Source: Pseudomonas sp. SG20056
GTDB lineage: Bacteria > Pseudomonadota > Gammaproteobacteria > Pseudomonadales > Pseudomonadaceae
Assembly (NCBI RefSeq): GCF_031764535.1
Contig: NZ_CP134499.1
Span: 1,736,001 to 1,800,000 of the forward strand
Length of the DNA stretch: 64,000 nucleotides
Direction: 5' to 3'
Shown here: one piece after another, positions 53,585-63,694 of the stretch
How the letters are laid out: each line of letters starts with the position of its first letter
Numbering within the stretch: position 1 is the first letter of the stretch
Translations under genes and position numbers: made by a program
Notes under the pieces: generated by a model
The model's database searches: none
Told to the model about the DNA's origin: nothing
What the model saw: only the letters and a program-made list of their open reading frames with translations

Positions 53585-54868
53585 TTACAGAACGCTCAGT
53601 GGGTATTCAACGATCAGACGGAAATCGTTGTTGTCGGAGCCATAGTTGGCATTCTGCGAGTTGTTGGCGCGGTAGATGGCGCTACGTACGCGGAACGACA
53701 GGTCTTTGGCTGCGCCTTCTTGGATTACATACTTGGTTTCGAAGTTGAATTCGTTCTCTTCGCCTTCATCAACACCAACACCGTAGTCGATGTTGTCGCC
53801 GGTGATATAGCGAGTCATGAAGCTCAGGCCTGGTACACCGTAGGTGGCCATGTCTAGGTCATAACGAACCTGCCAGGAACGCTCATCTTTGCGGTCGAAG
53901 TCAGAGTACTGAACCGAGTTTGACAGCCAGATGGTGCCGCCGCCGTCAACGCCATAGGCATAAGCGGTGTCGCCAGAAGAGCGCTGGTGGGCAAGGGTGA
54001 ATTTGTGTGCGCCCAAGGAGTAAGCTGCTGCCAAGCTCCAGATCTTGTTGTCCACTTCGCCCGACAGTTTGCGGCCGTCGTCATTGGTTCTGTAGAAGTT
54101 AAAGTCGAAGTTCAGGCCTTGGTCTTCAGCCAGGGGCAGGTTGTAGTTCAGGTTGGCATATTGCTTCTTGAAGTGATCTTCAACATCGGATGCGTGAATG
54201 GCACCGCTGAAGTTGTCAGTGAAGCTGTAGCTGGCGCCAACAATGTTGGCTTCGGTCAGCTCGCGGCCATCGCGACCGGTAGGCGCTTGGCGGCTGATCG
54301 CAGTGAAGCGACCGGCAGTCAATTCCAGGCCTTCGATTTCGTTGCTGGTCAGCAGAGTACCAGTAGCAACTTCTGGAAGAATGCGGCTGTCGTCCGTAGA
54401 GAATACTGGGCTGCCAACAATCTGGTTGCCATATTTCAGAACGGTATCAGAGATACGGAACTTGATCGCGCCGCCTACTTCACTCTGAGTATCTTCTGCT
54501 TCGCCAGAGCCATTCTTGGAGAATTGACCAATGCCTGCACGGCCTTTGCCGGTATCCAACTTGATGCTGCTCAGCGAGTGAGCGTCTACACCCACGCCAA
54601 CCGTGCCCTGAGTGAAGCCGGACTCGTACATCAGGCGGATGCCCAGGCCAAACTCTTCGCTGTAGCCATTGCGCTTGCTTGATGCGTTGTCGGTGGTAGT
54701 GTCTGCGCCGTTTTTGTAATCACGGTTATGGTACAGAGCGCGGTTGAAGATATTGAAGCTGCTGTCTTCAATAAAGCCCTTGGATTCGGACTGGCTGGAA
54801 GCCACTGCCATTTGGGTGGTGCCCGCTGCTACTGCGAGGGCGATTACGCTCCACTTCATCACTTGCAT
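53585..54868 (-). CDS. oprD: OprD-family outer-membrane porin
   Basis: 18-strand porin for amino acids or related compounds. 427 aa; signal peptide MQVMKWSVIALAVAAGTTQM ends at AVA-SS. Start of mature part GFIEDSSFNIFNRALYHNRD and the end FRLIVEYPLSVL are family marks. Position between proS and HIT/slyX equals the oprD locus of P. aeruginosa (recollection). Specificity cannot be fixed by reading. Confidence 0.94.
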   Translation of the reverse strand: MQVMKWSVIALAVAAGTTQMAVASSQSESKGFIEDSSFNIFNRALYHNRDYKNGADTTTDNASSKRNGYSEEFGLGIRLMYESGFTQGTVGVGVDAHSLSSIKLDTGKGRAGIGQFSKNGSGEAEDTQSEVGGAIKFRISDTVLKYGNQIVGSPVFSTDDSRILPEVATGTLLTSNEIEGLELTAGRFTAISRQAPTGRDGRELTEANIVGASYSFTDNFSGAIHASDVEDHFKKQYANLNYNLPLAEDQGLNFDFNFYRTNDDGRKLSGEVDNKIWSLAAAYSLGAHKFTLAHQRSSGDTAYAYGVDGGGTIWLSNSVQYSDFDRKDERSWQVRYDLDMATYGVPGLSFMTRYITGDNIDYGVGVDEGEENEFNFETKYVIQEGAAKDLSFRVRSAIYRANNSQNANYGSDNNDFRLIVEYPLSVL

Positions 54869-55612
54869 CGTGATTGCTCCTTGGTTTAGAAAAGTTGCGC
54901 CGTCCGGCTGTTTGTTATATGGACGACTCTTTCTTTTTGTGTCGGCGGTAACTTATAGCACGCTGCCAATGTTGGCGATAGTTGCAATCTATTCATTACG
55001 ATTTCTTCACGCCTGTGTCGCAAAAGCTTATGAATCATGTCGCATTTTTGTAGATGCTGCTGGCGTACTCGAAGTCAATGCTGACGGATTTTGCGCCTGC
55101 TCGCCGGTTGCCTGCGGCAGCTAAACGGTGCAGTGCGATTCGTCATGGATTACTAAGCAATAGTCGTGCACAAAATCCGGAAAGCCAATTTTTTATCCTG
55201 GTTTTTGCTTGTGTGGCCATTGTTTTCGGGGTTTGTAGTGGTTTGTCGGTAGTTTTTTAGCGGTTATCTCTGATTTTGTTGTCAGTGAAAGGTGTTTTTG
55301 TGGGCGCTTTCTACTCTGTTTTCAGTCGCTTGCCGGCATGTGGTGGTCGTGCGGCATTTGGCTGCTGCGTGGGGATTACCGAAGGGAACAGTTTTGGTGC
55401 GCTTGTTTGAGGTGGTTCTGTTGTGTGCTGTCTATTGGTGCGTGGGGTGGGGTGATCGAGGGTGCCGTGTTTTCAGCTTCGGCGTATCCTGTACTGCCGG
55501 TGTTTACTGGCTTTGGTTTGGCTACCAGTAGGCTGGTCAGGTCTATAGGTGTCGCTGCTTGATCTGTTCGACTTCAGCCAGAACTGAGGTAGTGGGTTTT
55601 TCTTAAAGGTAG
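54869..55612. other. Long gap between oprD and the HIT gene
   Basis: 744 bases, no gene supported; frames here are short and start without ribosome sites. It must hold the oprD and HIT promoters. The part 55200–55560 is T/G-rich on the + strand and may be a decayed gene. No operator recognised. Confidence 0.5.
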
Positions 55613-56044
55613 ATGGTTATGTTTGTTCTGGATTCGCGGTTGCAGCAGGACACTGTTTGGTTGGGTGATTACCCGTTATGCAGTCTGCTGTTGATGAATG
55701 ATGTGCAGTACCCTTGGTTTATTCTGGTGCCGCGTCGTGAAGATGTCAGTGAGTTGTTTCAGTTGGATGCGGCTGATCAGCTGCAGCTATGGCGGGAAAG
55801 CACTGCACTTGCAGAGGTGCTCAAGGATTGTTTTGCGGCAGACAAGATGAATGTCGCGACCTTGGGTAATGTGGTCAGTCAGCTGCATATGCATGTCATC
55901 GTGCGGCGCCGTGAGGATGCGGCGTGGCCAGCGCCCGTTTGGGGTAGGCACCCTGCGCAGGCGTATACCCCTGAACAATTTGCGGCGTTGAAAGCCCGCT
56001 TACGCCTGGTTTTGACCGGGGATTTTTGTTTTGCTGAGAGCTGA
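55613..56044 (+). CDS. HIT-domain protein
   Basis: 143 aa nucleotide-binding protein (ATG 55613, alternative 55619). The HIT motif is QLHMHVIVRR (H-x-H-x). The start VLDSRLQQDTVWLGDYPLCS matches the family. It ends 3 bases before slyX, so they are probably co-transcribed. Substrate unknown. Confidence 0.92.
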   Translation: MVMFVLDSRLQQDTVWLGDYPLCSLLLMNDVQYPWFILVPRREDVSELFQLDAADQLQLWRESTALAEVLKDCFAADKMNVATLGNVVSQLHMHVIVRRREDAAWPAPVWGRHPAQAYTPEQFAALKARLRLVLTGDFCFAES

Positions 56045-56047
56045 CTG

Positions 56048-56254
56048 GTGGAAATAGAAGAGCGCATCAACGATCTGCAAAGCCGACTGGCTTTTCAGGA
56101 CGACACTATTCAGGCACTCAACGATGCATTGGTGGCGCAGCAGCGACTTCTTGAGCGTTTGCAGCTGCAGGTAGCAGCATTGATTAAGCGCCAGGATGAG
56201 GTGAGTTCGCAGTTCGGTATGGCTGAGGATGAGGCGCCACCGCCCCATTATTGA
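56048..56254 (+). CDS. slyX: SlyX protein
   Basis: 68 aa from GTG 56048. Coiled coil with heptads from [20 protein letters not shown] to [14 protein letters not shown], and the terminal PPHY motif usual in SlyX. Function unknown. Follows the HIT gene. Confidence 0.93.
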   Translation: MEIEERINDLQSRLAFQDDTIQALNDALVAQQRLLERLQLQVAALIKRQDEVSSQFGMAEDEAPPPHY

Positions 56255-56265
56255 TTGGTTATAAA

Positions 56266-56300
56266 GCGCAAAAGGCCCGCGGTGTGCGGGTCTTTTGCGT
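56266..56300. terminator. Intrinsic terminator after slyX
   Basis: 15-base arms GCGCAAAAGGCCCGC / GCGGGTCTTTTGCGT with two weak pairs around GGTGT, between convergent genes. Confidence 0.88.
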
Positions 56301-56308
56301 TGTGGCAT

Positions 56309-56911
56309 TTAGCGCCGAGCGGGCAGTGCGGCGATGACATCTTCGGCTTGCAAGCCTTTGTCACGTTGCATCACGGCAAACTCAACTCGCTGGCCTTCGA
56401 CCAGGACGCGGTGACCTTCGCCGCGAATGGCACGAAAGTGCACGAAAATATCGTCGCCCGAGTCACGGGAGATAAAGCCGAACCCCTTCGAGGTGTTGAA
56501 CCACTTTACGGTACCTGTTTCGCGGTCGCCCAGATCTTGCGAGCTTGAGGTGCTGCGCGATTTTAGGCGTAGATTGGCCGCTAGGTGTACGACAACAGCG
56601 GCAGAGATGATCAGCAGGCTGAACAGGCTGGCCGGTTGGTTGGCAATGACGGGCAGTGGGGCGAGCAGAATCAAAGCTTGTAGCAGGGTGCCGAGTACCA
56701 GTAACGCGGACACCAGGTTTTGCGCTTGATGGCGCAGGCCGGCGTGCCAGATGGGTAGTTGTGGGGCAAGCAGCAGGTTCAGCAGCCCGAACAGGGCGAG
56801 GCACAGTGCGTTGGGTTGCTCTAAGAATGAATCTGGTGTGTTGCCGAAGGATGGAGCAAAAGAAAGCAGCAGGGCGAGAGCGCCCGTCAGAAGGTGGACA
56901 ATTTTCAACAT
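56309..56911 (-). CDS. Membrane protein with C-terminal cold-shock domain
   Basis: 200 aa. Four short hydrophobic segments in the first 110 residues, then a cold-shock domain with RNP motifs ([16 protein letters not shown] and [10 protein letters not shown]). The CSD would bind single-stranded nucleic acid at the inner face of the membrane. Same place as the cold-shock gene near dps in P. aeruginosa. Confidence 0.9.
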   Translation of the reverse strand: MLKIVHLLTGALALLLSFAPSFGNTPDSFLEQPNALCLALFGLLNLLLAPQLPIWHAGLRHQAQNLVSALLVLGTLLQALILLAPLPVIANQPASLFSLLIISAAVVVHLAANLRLKSRSTSSSQDLGDRETGTVKWFNTSKGFGFISRDSGDDIFVHFRAIRGEGHRVLVEGQRVEFAVMQRDKGLQAEDVIAALPARR

Positions 56912-57076
56912 GTTCGATGAGCTCGCTTAATTTAAAGAGTCAACAGGAGGGCTGGTTGCGCGTATTTGGCGTTGCGGGGGAGGACTAAAAGCGCGTGGTG
57001 CCAGCCTATGCGCTGAACCCTGAGTATGGTTCAGCGGCACGGGGCGTATTTAACAGTAAAGAGGTGGGGTTCTCAA

Positions 57077-58144
57077 TCAAGCACTGAGCGCTGTTTCACT
57101 CGGGATGGGGCTTACCTGGTTGCGTCCATCGCGCTTGGCCTGATAAAGCGCATCGTCAGCGCGGGTGAGCAGGGTTTCCAGCGTATCGCCTTGTTCTGCA
57201 AGGGCGAAGCCGAAGGAGGCGGTAATGCTATCCAGTACTTCGTCGGTGCGACGCACTTTGATGCGCAGTGACTGGATCTTCAGGCGTAGTTGTTCGGCAA
57301 AGGCGTAAGCCGTGGCGTTGTCAAAGCAATCACGCAGGATGATGCAGAACTCCTCACCGCCATAACGCGCAGCCATGGCGCGTGGCGGTAGTAGGTCGCG
57401 TAACAATTGGCCAACGTGCTGCAGTACGCGATCACCCAGTGGGTGGCCGTATTGGTCGTTGAACTGTTTGAAATGGTCGATATCCAGCATCACCAGAGCG
57501 ACGCCATCATGCTCAGTACTCAGGGTTTGTTCCAGCAATCTACTGAAAGCGTTACGGTTGAAGACCTGGGTCAGGCTGTCCAGTGTTGCAGCGATATGTG
57601 CGCGTTCGAGCTGGCTGCGCAGGCTCTTGATCTCTTGCTGGGCGGCATTCAGGCGATAGAGGAACTTGTCCTGCTGGTCCTGCATCAGTTGCGTGCTGTG
57701 CTGCAGCTCGTTCAGGACATTCGGCAGGTCATCGATGATGGGTTCCTGTAATGCCGCCAGGCCATGTTCCAGGCTGGCCTGGTAGTTGCGGCTGCCAATG
57801 ATGCTGCGTGACACATTGCCTTCGATATCATCGACCAGCTCAATCACCTGCTGTTGGCCGGCGCGGGCTTCTTCGAGTTCACCATGGATGATGTAGTCGC
57901 GAAACAGCTTGGCCGCAGTCTCCGGTGGGAAGCTGTCGAAGTCGGCGACGGTCTTGTCCAGGCGACGATTGAGTTCGGGCTCCAGACCTTTGCTGTAGGT
58001 GTACCAGAGGGCGTAATGCACTGGGTTAGGTGGAATATCGTGGCGCATCATCAACGGTACCGCCTTTTTCAGAAGCGCCGCAGCGTCGCGGGTTTCCTCG
58101 GGGTACAGTTCCAGAATGCTGGGAGCTTTAGCGGGTTTGTTCAT
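57077..58144 (-). CDS. Diguanylate cyclase (GGDEF domain)
   Basis: 355 aa from ATG 58144 (MNKPAKAPSILELYP); the frame opens 11 codons earlier. N-terminal ~180 residues are helical (sensor or dimer part, with a coiled coil near QEIKSLRSQLERAHI). GGDEF domain from ATLDSLTQVFNRNAF with MLDIDHFKQFNDQYGHPLGD and ARYGGEEF, all catalytic residues present. The RxxD inhibitory site is absent (PPRA at that place), so product feedback may be weak. No membrane span. Confidence 0.94.
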   Translation of the reverse strand: MNKPAKAPSILELYPEETRDAAALLKKAVPLMMRHDIPPNPVHYALWYTYSKGLEPELNRRLDKTVADFDSFPPETAAKLFRDYIIHGELEEARAGQQQVIELVDDIEGNVSRSIIGSRNYQASLEHGLAALQEPIIDDLPNVLNELQHSTQLMQDQQDKFLYRLNAAQQEIKSLRSQLERAHIAATLDSLTQVFNRNAFSRLLEQTLSTEHDGVALVMLDIDHFKQFNDQYGHPLGDRVLQHVGQLLRDLLPPRAMAARYGGEEFCIILRDCFDNATAYAFAEQLRLKIQSLRIKVRRTDEVLDSITASFGFALAEQGDTLETLLTRADDALYQAKRDGRNQVSPIPSETALSA

Positions 58145-58209
58145 GCACGTCACTGTGGCCAAGTTGCAATTGACCAAAGCATAGAACAGCTGCTGGGCAA
58201 GCGCCTAGC

Positions 58210-58235
58210 AAAAGGCCCGTGAGTACGGGCCTTTT
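58210..58235. terminator. Intrinsic terminator after dps
   Basis: 11-bp arms AAAAGGCCCGT / ACGGGCCTTTT with a GAGT loop, next to the dps stop. Confidence 0.9.
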
Positions 58236-58246
58236 ACATGATTTAC

Positions 58247-58717
58247 CTAGGCTGCCAGGAGGCTGCGTAGCATCCAGGCGGTTTTTTCATGGACTTGCAT
58301 GCGCTGGGTCAGCAAGTCCGCGGTAGGCTCGTCGCTGACTTTGTCCAGCAGGGGGAAGATGCCGCGAGCGGTGCGCACGACGGCTTCCTGGCCTTGAACC
58401 AGCTGTTTGATCATGTCTTGTGCGTTCGGCACGCCTTCTTCTTCCTTAATGGAGGACAGGCGGGCGTAGGCGGCGTAGGTGCCGGGTGCCGGGAAGCCCA
58501 GTGCGCGGATGCGCTCGGCAATCTGGTCGACAGCCAGCGACAGTTCGGTGTACTGGCCCTCAAACATCAGGTGCAGTGTGTTGAACATCGGGCCGGTGAC
58601 GTTCCAGTGAAAATTGTGGGTTTTCAAATACAGGGTGTAGGTGTCGGCAAGCAGGCGCGATAGGCCTTCGGCGATGGCGGCGCGGTCTTGTTCGGCAATA
58701 CCGATATTGATTTCCAT
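58247..58717 (-). CDS. dps: Dps-like DNA-protecting ferritin
   Basis: Dodecameric iron-storing, DNA-protecting protein. 156 aa. Ferroxidase residues in [20 protein letters not shown] and [20 protein letters not shown], normal length. Usually induced under starvation or oxidative stress; the needed promoter was not identified. Confidence 0.94.
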   Translation of the reverse strand: MEINIGIAEQDRAAIAEGLSRLLADTYTLYLKTHNFHWNVTGPMFNTLHLMFEGQYTELSLAVDQIAERIRALGFPAPGTYAAYARLSSIKEEEGVPNAQDMIKQLVQGQEAVVRTARGIFPLLDKVSDEPTADLLTQRMQVHEKTAWMLRSLLAA

Positions 58718-58865
58718 ACCATTTCTCCTCTCAGGTGGCTCGGGGCTTGGCTGCCCGCTAATGGGCAGAGACTACCATGGGTTTTACCGAGCTTTATCGT
58801 GGTTTATATCAATGAAAGTGATGGTTGGAGGCTATTGCTTGGCGTGGGTTCAATTTTTCGAGGGC

Positions 58866-59984
58866 TTAGCGGTGTGCCAGCTCTGGGTGTTGTTGCAGTG
58901 TCTGGTTGAACAGCTCAACCCAGTGTGCGCTGAACTGCCGTCCGGCGAGGTTGTTGATTTCCAGAATGGCACGCAGCAATGGGCGTTTGTTCAGGGTTTG
59001 ATGAGCGCGCTCATGGGTACGGGCGTCAAAGGTGTCGACGATGTTGATGATCAGGGCGCCAGGGCTGGTTTCGATTTCCCTGAGGCCTTTGGGGTAGCCG
59101 CTGCCGTCGGCATGCTCCTGATGTTGTAGGGTGATTTCTGCTGCTGCGTCCCAGCGGGGCATGCGTTTGAGCAGGTCGTAGGCCAGGCGCGGGTGTGACT
59201 GCATCTGCCGGCGTTCTTCGCGATTGAAATGCGCCTCTTTGTGCAGCATGTCCAGCGGCAGAAAGGCCATGCCCAGATCGTGCAGGCAGATGGCTGCCGC
59301 CAATTGCTCGGGTCGCTCCGGATTACCGCCCAGCTGGTTGATCGCCAGGCCTAGGTCCAGCTGGCGTAGGCCGCGTCCTTGCCAGAAATGCGAGCGGCGT
59401 TCGCTGGCTTGCATCAGGTCGACAAAGAACAGCAGGTCAGCGTCGGGTTCGATGCCGTAGCGTCTGAGCAAATCCGCAGCTGCAGGTTCGTCGGTTGCAA
59501 TGGCGGTAGGCGGTTTTGAGCTGGGGTCGAGCTGTTGCAACAGTGCGCTGCGGAGGCCAGTTTGTTGCGCTGCTGGGGCTATTGCCAGAGCGCTGAGTGC
59601 CTGGCTAAGCGCCTTGCTTTGGGTCGCACTGAGTTGTGCTGGCGCACCGCCGAGCGCGTGCTGAATCAGCTCTTTGAGGTGGTCGAGGGTTAATAGAAGG
59701 ATATCGCCTAGTAGGCTGTCGAAATGCAGCTGGCTCTCGCGTAGGCAGGACAGTACGTCCTCCATGGCTTGCGGCACGCTCATCAGCGAGTCCAGGCCGA
59801 TATACCCCAGGTTACCCTTGAGGGTATGCACCAGGCGAAACAGCTCGCGCAGGCGCTCGCGGTCGTCGGGTGCGTGCTCAAGCTCGATCAGTAATTGTTC
59901 GCAACGCTGGAATTGCTCGCTGGATTCCAGGCGAAAATCTGCCAGCAAATCGCTGGGGATTTCAGCCAGATTCGGCGTGGCCAT
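58866..59984 (-). CDS. Hpt domain–HD-GYP phosphodiesterase-like protein
   Basis: 372 aa from ATG 59984, with GGAGAGG upstream; the frame opens earlier (60242) over non-coding sequence. N-terminal Hpt domain with His in RLVHTLKGNLGYIGLDSLM. C-terminal HD-GYP-like domain: HD in AAICLHDLGMAFLPLD, and HQEHADGSGYPKGL with the GYP motif. Likely degrades c-di-GMP under phosphorelay control. Divergent from aspS. Confidence 0.9.
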   Translation of the reverse strand: MATPNLAEIPSDLLADFRLESSEQFQRCEQLLIELEHAPDDRERLRELFRLVHTLKGNLGYIGLDSLMSVPQAMEDVLSCLRESQLHFDSLLGDILLLTLDHLKELIQHALGGAPAQLSATQSKALSQALSALAIAPAAQQTGLRSALLQQLDPSSKPPTAIATDEPAAADLLRRYGIEPDADLLFFVDLMQASERRSHFWQGRGLRQLDLGLAINQLGGNPERPEQLAAAICLHDLGMAFLPLDMLHKEAHFNREERRQMQSHPRLAYDLLKRMPRWDAAAEITLQHQEHADGSGYPKGLREIETSPGALIINIVDTFDARTHERAHQTLNKRPLLRAILEINNLAGRQFSAHWVELFNQTLQQHPELAHR

Positions 59985-60275
59985 AAGCCTCTCCATTATT
60001 CGACGGTCAGGTGCTGCATGCCTGAGTATAGGAAGGGCTGGGAAAAGCGCGTGGGGCGGCGGCTGCAAGTGGCGGCTTAACCATATATAATCCCGCGCTT
60101 TGCCGCGTTTTGTCGGGCGAACAGTGGGCTGCGTATGCGCCGCTGATCGTTTCGCGCCCCTTAAAGGCAGCACAATTGCGGAAAATGGCGCCTGCGCCAG
60201 CCGGTTGACCGGCCCACGAGCGTCGCAGTCACTGCGGCCCAACGAATTAAAGACTCAAGAGAAGCGACCACCACC

Positions 60276-62051
60276 ATGATGCGCAGCCATTATTGCGGCC
60301 AACTGAACGAGAGCCTGGACGGCCAGGAAGTCACCCTTTGCGGTTGGGTACATCGCCGTCGTGACCATGGCGGGGTGATTTTCCTCGACATCCGTGACCG
60401 TGAAGGTCTGGCCCAGGTGGTATTCGACCCGGATCGTGCGGCGACCTTCGCCACTGCCGATAAAGTGCGCAGTGAATACGTGGTCAAGATCACCGGTAAG
60501 GTGCGTTTGCGTCCGGCTGGTGCCGGCAATGCCAACATGGCCTCCGGCGCTATCGAAGTGCTGGGCTATGAGCTGGAAGTGCTGAACGAAGCGGAAACTC
60601 CGCCGTTCCCGCTCAACGAATACACCGATGTGGGCGAAGAAACCCGTCTGCGCTACCGCTTTATCGACCTGCGTCGCCCGGAAATGGCGGCCAAGCTGAA
60701 ACTGCGCTCAAGCATCACCAGCAGCATCCGTCGTTACCTGGATGACAACGGCTTCCTCGACGTGGAAACGCCGATCCTCACCCGTGCCACCCCTGAGGGT
60801 GCGCGTGATTACCTGGTGCCAAGCCGCACCCACGCCGGCAGCTTCTTCGCGCTGCCGCAGTCGCCACAGTTGTTCAAGCAGCTGCTGATGGTTGCTGGCT
60901 TCGACCGCTACTATCAGATCGCCAAGTGCTTCCGCGACGAAGACCTGCGTGCTGACCGTCAGCCGGAATTCACCCAGATCGACATCGAGACCAGTTTTCT
61001 CGATGAAGCCGACATCATGGCCATCACCGAGAAGATGATTCGCCAGCTGTTCAAGGAGGTGCTGAACGTTGAGTTCGGCGAGCTGCCGCACATGACTCTG
61101 GCAGAGGCCATGCGTCGTTTCGGTTCCGACAAGCCGGATTTGCGTAACCCGCTGGAGCTGGTGGACGTGGCGGATCAGCTCAAAGATGTTGATTTCAAAG
61201 TCTTCGCCGGCCCAGCCAACGACCCGAAATGCCGCGTGACCGCGCTGCGCGTACCGGGCGGGGCGAGCATGCCGCGCAGCAAGATCGACGAATACACCAA
61301 ATTCGTCGGTATTTACGGTGCCAAAGGTCTGGCCTACATCAAGGTCAACGAGCGCGCCAATGGCGTCGAGGGCCTGCAGTCGCCGATCGTCAAGAACATC
61401 CCGCTGGACAATATCAATGTGATCCTTGATCGCGTCGGCGCTGTTGATGGCGACATCGTGTTCTTCGGTGCGGATAAAGCCAAGATCGTCAGCGAGGCCT
61501 TGGGCGCTCTACGCATCAAGCTGGGCCACGACCTCAATTTGCTGACTTGCGAGTGGGCGCCGCTGTGGGTTGTCGACTTCCCGATGTTCGAAGAGAACGA
61601 TGACGGCAGCCTGACCGCCATGCACCACCCGTTCACCGCGCCGAAGTGCACCCCGGCTGAGCTGGAAGCCAACCCGGCGGCCGCGCTGTCGCGTGCTTAC
61701 GACATGGTTCTGAACGGCACCGAGCTGGGTGGCGGTTCGATTCGTATCCACGACAAGGCCATGCAACAGACTGTGTTCCGTGTACTGGGCATCAGCGAAG
61801 ACGAGCAGCAGGAGAAGTTCGGCTTCCTCCTTGATGCCCTGAAGTTCGGCGCACCGCCCCATGGTGGTCTGGCCTTCGGTCTGGATCGCCTGGTGATGCT
61901 GATGACCGGTGCGCAGTCGATCCGCGAAGTGATTGCCTTCCCGAAAACCCAGAGCGCGGCCTGCGTGATGACTCAGGCGCCGGGTGAGGTGGATAACAAG
62001 TCGCTGCGTGAACTGCACATTCGCCTGCGCGAGCAGCCGAAAGCGGAATAA
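60276..62051 (+). CDS. aspS: Aspartyl-tRNA synthetase
   Basis: Charges tRNA-Asp (and in Pseudomonas, which is non-discriminating, probably tRNA-Asn). 591 aa. OB anticodon domain from [20 protein letters not shown]; class II motif 2 [23 protein letters not shown] insertion domain; motif 3 [16 protein letters not shown]. Intact; ATG at 60276 or 60279. Confidence 0.98.
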   Translation: MMRSHYCGQLNESLDGQEVTLCGWVHRRRDHGGVIFLDIRDREGLAQVVFDPDRAATFATADKVRSEYVVKITGKVRLRPAGAGNANMASGAIEVLGYELEVLNEAETPPFPLNEYTDVGEETRLRYRFIDLRRPEMAAKLKLRSSITSSIRRYLDDNGFLDVETPILTRATPEGARDYLVPSRTHAGSFFALPQSPQLFKQLLMVAGFDRYYQIAKCFRDEDLRADRQPEFTQIDIETSFLDEADIMAITEKMIRQLFKEVLNVEFGELPHMTLAEAMRRFGSDKPDLRNPLELVDVADQLKDVDFKVFAGPANDPKCRVTALRVPGGASMPRSKIDEYTKFVGIYGAKGLAYIKVNERANGVEGLQSPIVKNIPLDNINVILDRVGAVDGDIVFFGADKAKIVSEALGALRIKLGHDLNLLTCEWAPLWVVDFPMFEENDDGSLTAMHHPFTAPKCTPAELEANPAAALSRAYDMVLNGTELGGGSIRIHDKAMQQTVFRVLGISEDEQQEKFGFLLDALKFGAPPHGGLAFGLDRLVMLMTGAQSIREVIAFPKTQSAACVMTQAPGEVDNKSLRELHIRLREQPKAE

Positions 62052-62060
62052 AGCGTCACA

Positions 62061-62086
62061 AGAAGCCTGGTTTACCAGGCTTCTTC
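62061..62086. terminator. Intrinsic terminator after aspS
   Basis: 11-bp arms AAGAAGCCTGG / CCAGGCTTCTT, TTTA loop, T-rich tail. Confidence 0.9.
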
Positions 62087-62154
62087 TTTATAGCGGCCTG
62101 AGAGACTCGAACTCTCATGCCTCGAAATTGAATGTGAAACAACCGGAGTGAGTT

Positions 62155-62904
62155 ATGGCTGGTCATTCCAAGTGGGCCAACATCAAGCATCGCAAAGGGC
62201 GTCAGGACGCCAAGCGCGGCAAGATCTTTACCAAGCTGATTCGTGAGCTTACGGTCGCTTCCAAACATGGCGGTCCGATCCCGGCGGACAACCCGCGTCT
62301 GCGCCTGGCGGTGGACAAGGCGCTGACCAACAACATGTCGCGCGATGTAATCGACCGCGCCATTGCCCGCGGTGCTGGTAATAACGAAGCCGACAACGTT
62401 GCCGAGCTGAGCTACGAAGGCTACGCGCCGGGCGGTGTGGCAATCATCGTTGAGGCCATGACCGACAACCGCAATCGCACGGCCGCTGAAGTGCGGCATG
62501 CGTTCAGCAAGTGCGGCGGCAACCTGGGTACTGACGGTTCGGTGGCCTATATGTTCGACCGCAAAGGGCAGATCAGCTTTGCTGCAGGTGTGAGCGAAGA
62601 TGCCTTGATGGAAGCTGCGCTGGAGGCCGGTGCCGATGACGTGGAAATGGCCGAGGACGGCTCGGCGCTGGTGTCCACCAGCTTTGCTGATTTCCATGGG
62701 GTCAACGAGGCGCTCAGTGCGGCTGGTTTCAAGGCTGCTGAGGCGGAAATCGCCATGATCCCGTCGATCAGTGCACCGATTACCGACCTGGAAACTGCGC
62801 AGAAAGTCATCAAGCTGATCGACATGCTCGAAGACCTTGATGATGTGCAGGAGGTTTATCACAACGCTGAGATTCCTGACGAGCTCATGGAGCAGCTTGG
62901 CTGA
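62155..62904 (+). CDS. yebC: YebC/PmpR-family regulator or translation factor
   Basis: 249 aa, starts [20 protein letters not shown], the family signature. In P. aeruginosa the ortholog PmpR acts on quinolone-signal genes; YebC proteins also relieve ribosome stalling. Sits between aspS and ruvC, as usual. Intact. Confidence 0.96.
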   Translation: MAGHSKWANIKHRKGRQDAKRGKIFTKLIRELTVASKHGGPIPADNPRLRLAVDKALTNNMSRDVIDRAIARGAGNNEADNVAELSYEGYAPGGVAIIVEAMTDNRNRTAAEVRHAFSKCGGNLGTDGSVAYMFDRKGQISFAAGVSEDALMEAALEAGADDVEMAEDGSALVSTSFADFHGVNEALSAAGFKAAEAEIAMIPSISAPITDLETAQKVIKLIDMLEDLDDVQEVYHNAEIPDELMEQLG

Positions 62905-62923
62905 TTGTTTGCGGGCAGAGCAG

Positions 62924-62968
62924 AGCCGGAGGTATTCAGGTCATTGGCCTGAGCGCTCCGGCTTTTTT
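62924..62968 (+). terminator. Intrinsic terminator after yebC
   Basis: 8-bp outer arms AGCCGGAG / CTCCGGCT with an inner CAGG/CCTG pairing, followed by six T. Confidence 0.87.
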
Positions 62969-63146
62969 ATGGCTGGCTTGCCAAGTTGCTGAGTCTTAGA
63001 TCGCCTTGATCCGACATGAATGATGTGCGGTCACTTTTTATAGTCTGTACCTGGATGACGTGGGTGCAGGCGAGCTCTATACTCGCGAGCTGGATAAATA
63101 GACAGTGTGCCGGCTAAGTGGCTGGTGCCTTGAGTGGGCGGAAGGC

Positions 63147-63671
63147 ATGACCTTGATCCTTGGCATCGACCCGGGCTCGCGTATCACCGGTTACGGCGTG
63201 GTGCGTGATACCGGGCGCAACTGCGAATATGTTGCCTCTGGCTGTATTCGTACGGGCAACGGTTCGATGCCGGAGCGTTTGCAAGTGGTGTTTCGCGGCG
63301 TGCGCGAGGTGATTGAAACCTACGGGCCGGTGACCATGGGCATCGAGCAGGTGTTTATGGCGCGCAACCCGGATTCCGCGCTTAAGCTTGGTCAGGCGCG
63401 CGGCGTGGCCATCGTCGCGGGTATCGAAGCGGGGCTGGATATTGCCGAATACACCGCCACCCAGGTCAAGCAGGCGATTGCCGGCACCGGCGGGGCGGAT
63501 AAGGAGCAGGTGCAGCTGATGGTCATGCACTTGCTCAAACTGGTGCAGAAGCCGCAGATCGATGCCTCCGATGCCCTGGCGATTGCCCTGTGTCATGCCC
63601 ACCATCGGCAGAGTCTGATTCCCCATGGTCTGGTCGGTGCCAAGCGGCGCGCCGGTCGCCTTCGTTTGTAA
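63147..63671 (+). CDS. ruvC: Holliday junction resolvase RuvC
   Basis: Endonuclease cutting Holliday junctions. 174 aa from ATG 63147 ([17 protein letters not shown]), first catalytic Asp in ILGIDPGS, Glu in [20 protein letters not shown], and the C-terminal Asp pair in [16 protein letters not shown]. The open frame starts at 63105 but the family start is clear. Followed by ruvA, 23 bases on. Confidence 0.97.
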   Translation: MTLILGIDPGSRITGYGVVRDTGRNCEYVASGCIRTGNGSMPERLQVVFRGVREVIETYGPVTMGIEQVFMARNPDSALKLGQARGVAIVAGIEAGLDIAEYTATQVKQAIAGTGGADKEQVQLMVMHLLKLVQKPQIDASDALAIALCHAHHRQSLIPHGLVGAKRRAGRLRL

Positions 63672-63694
63672 CGTGATTTTTAAGGAAAGCAGCG

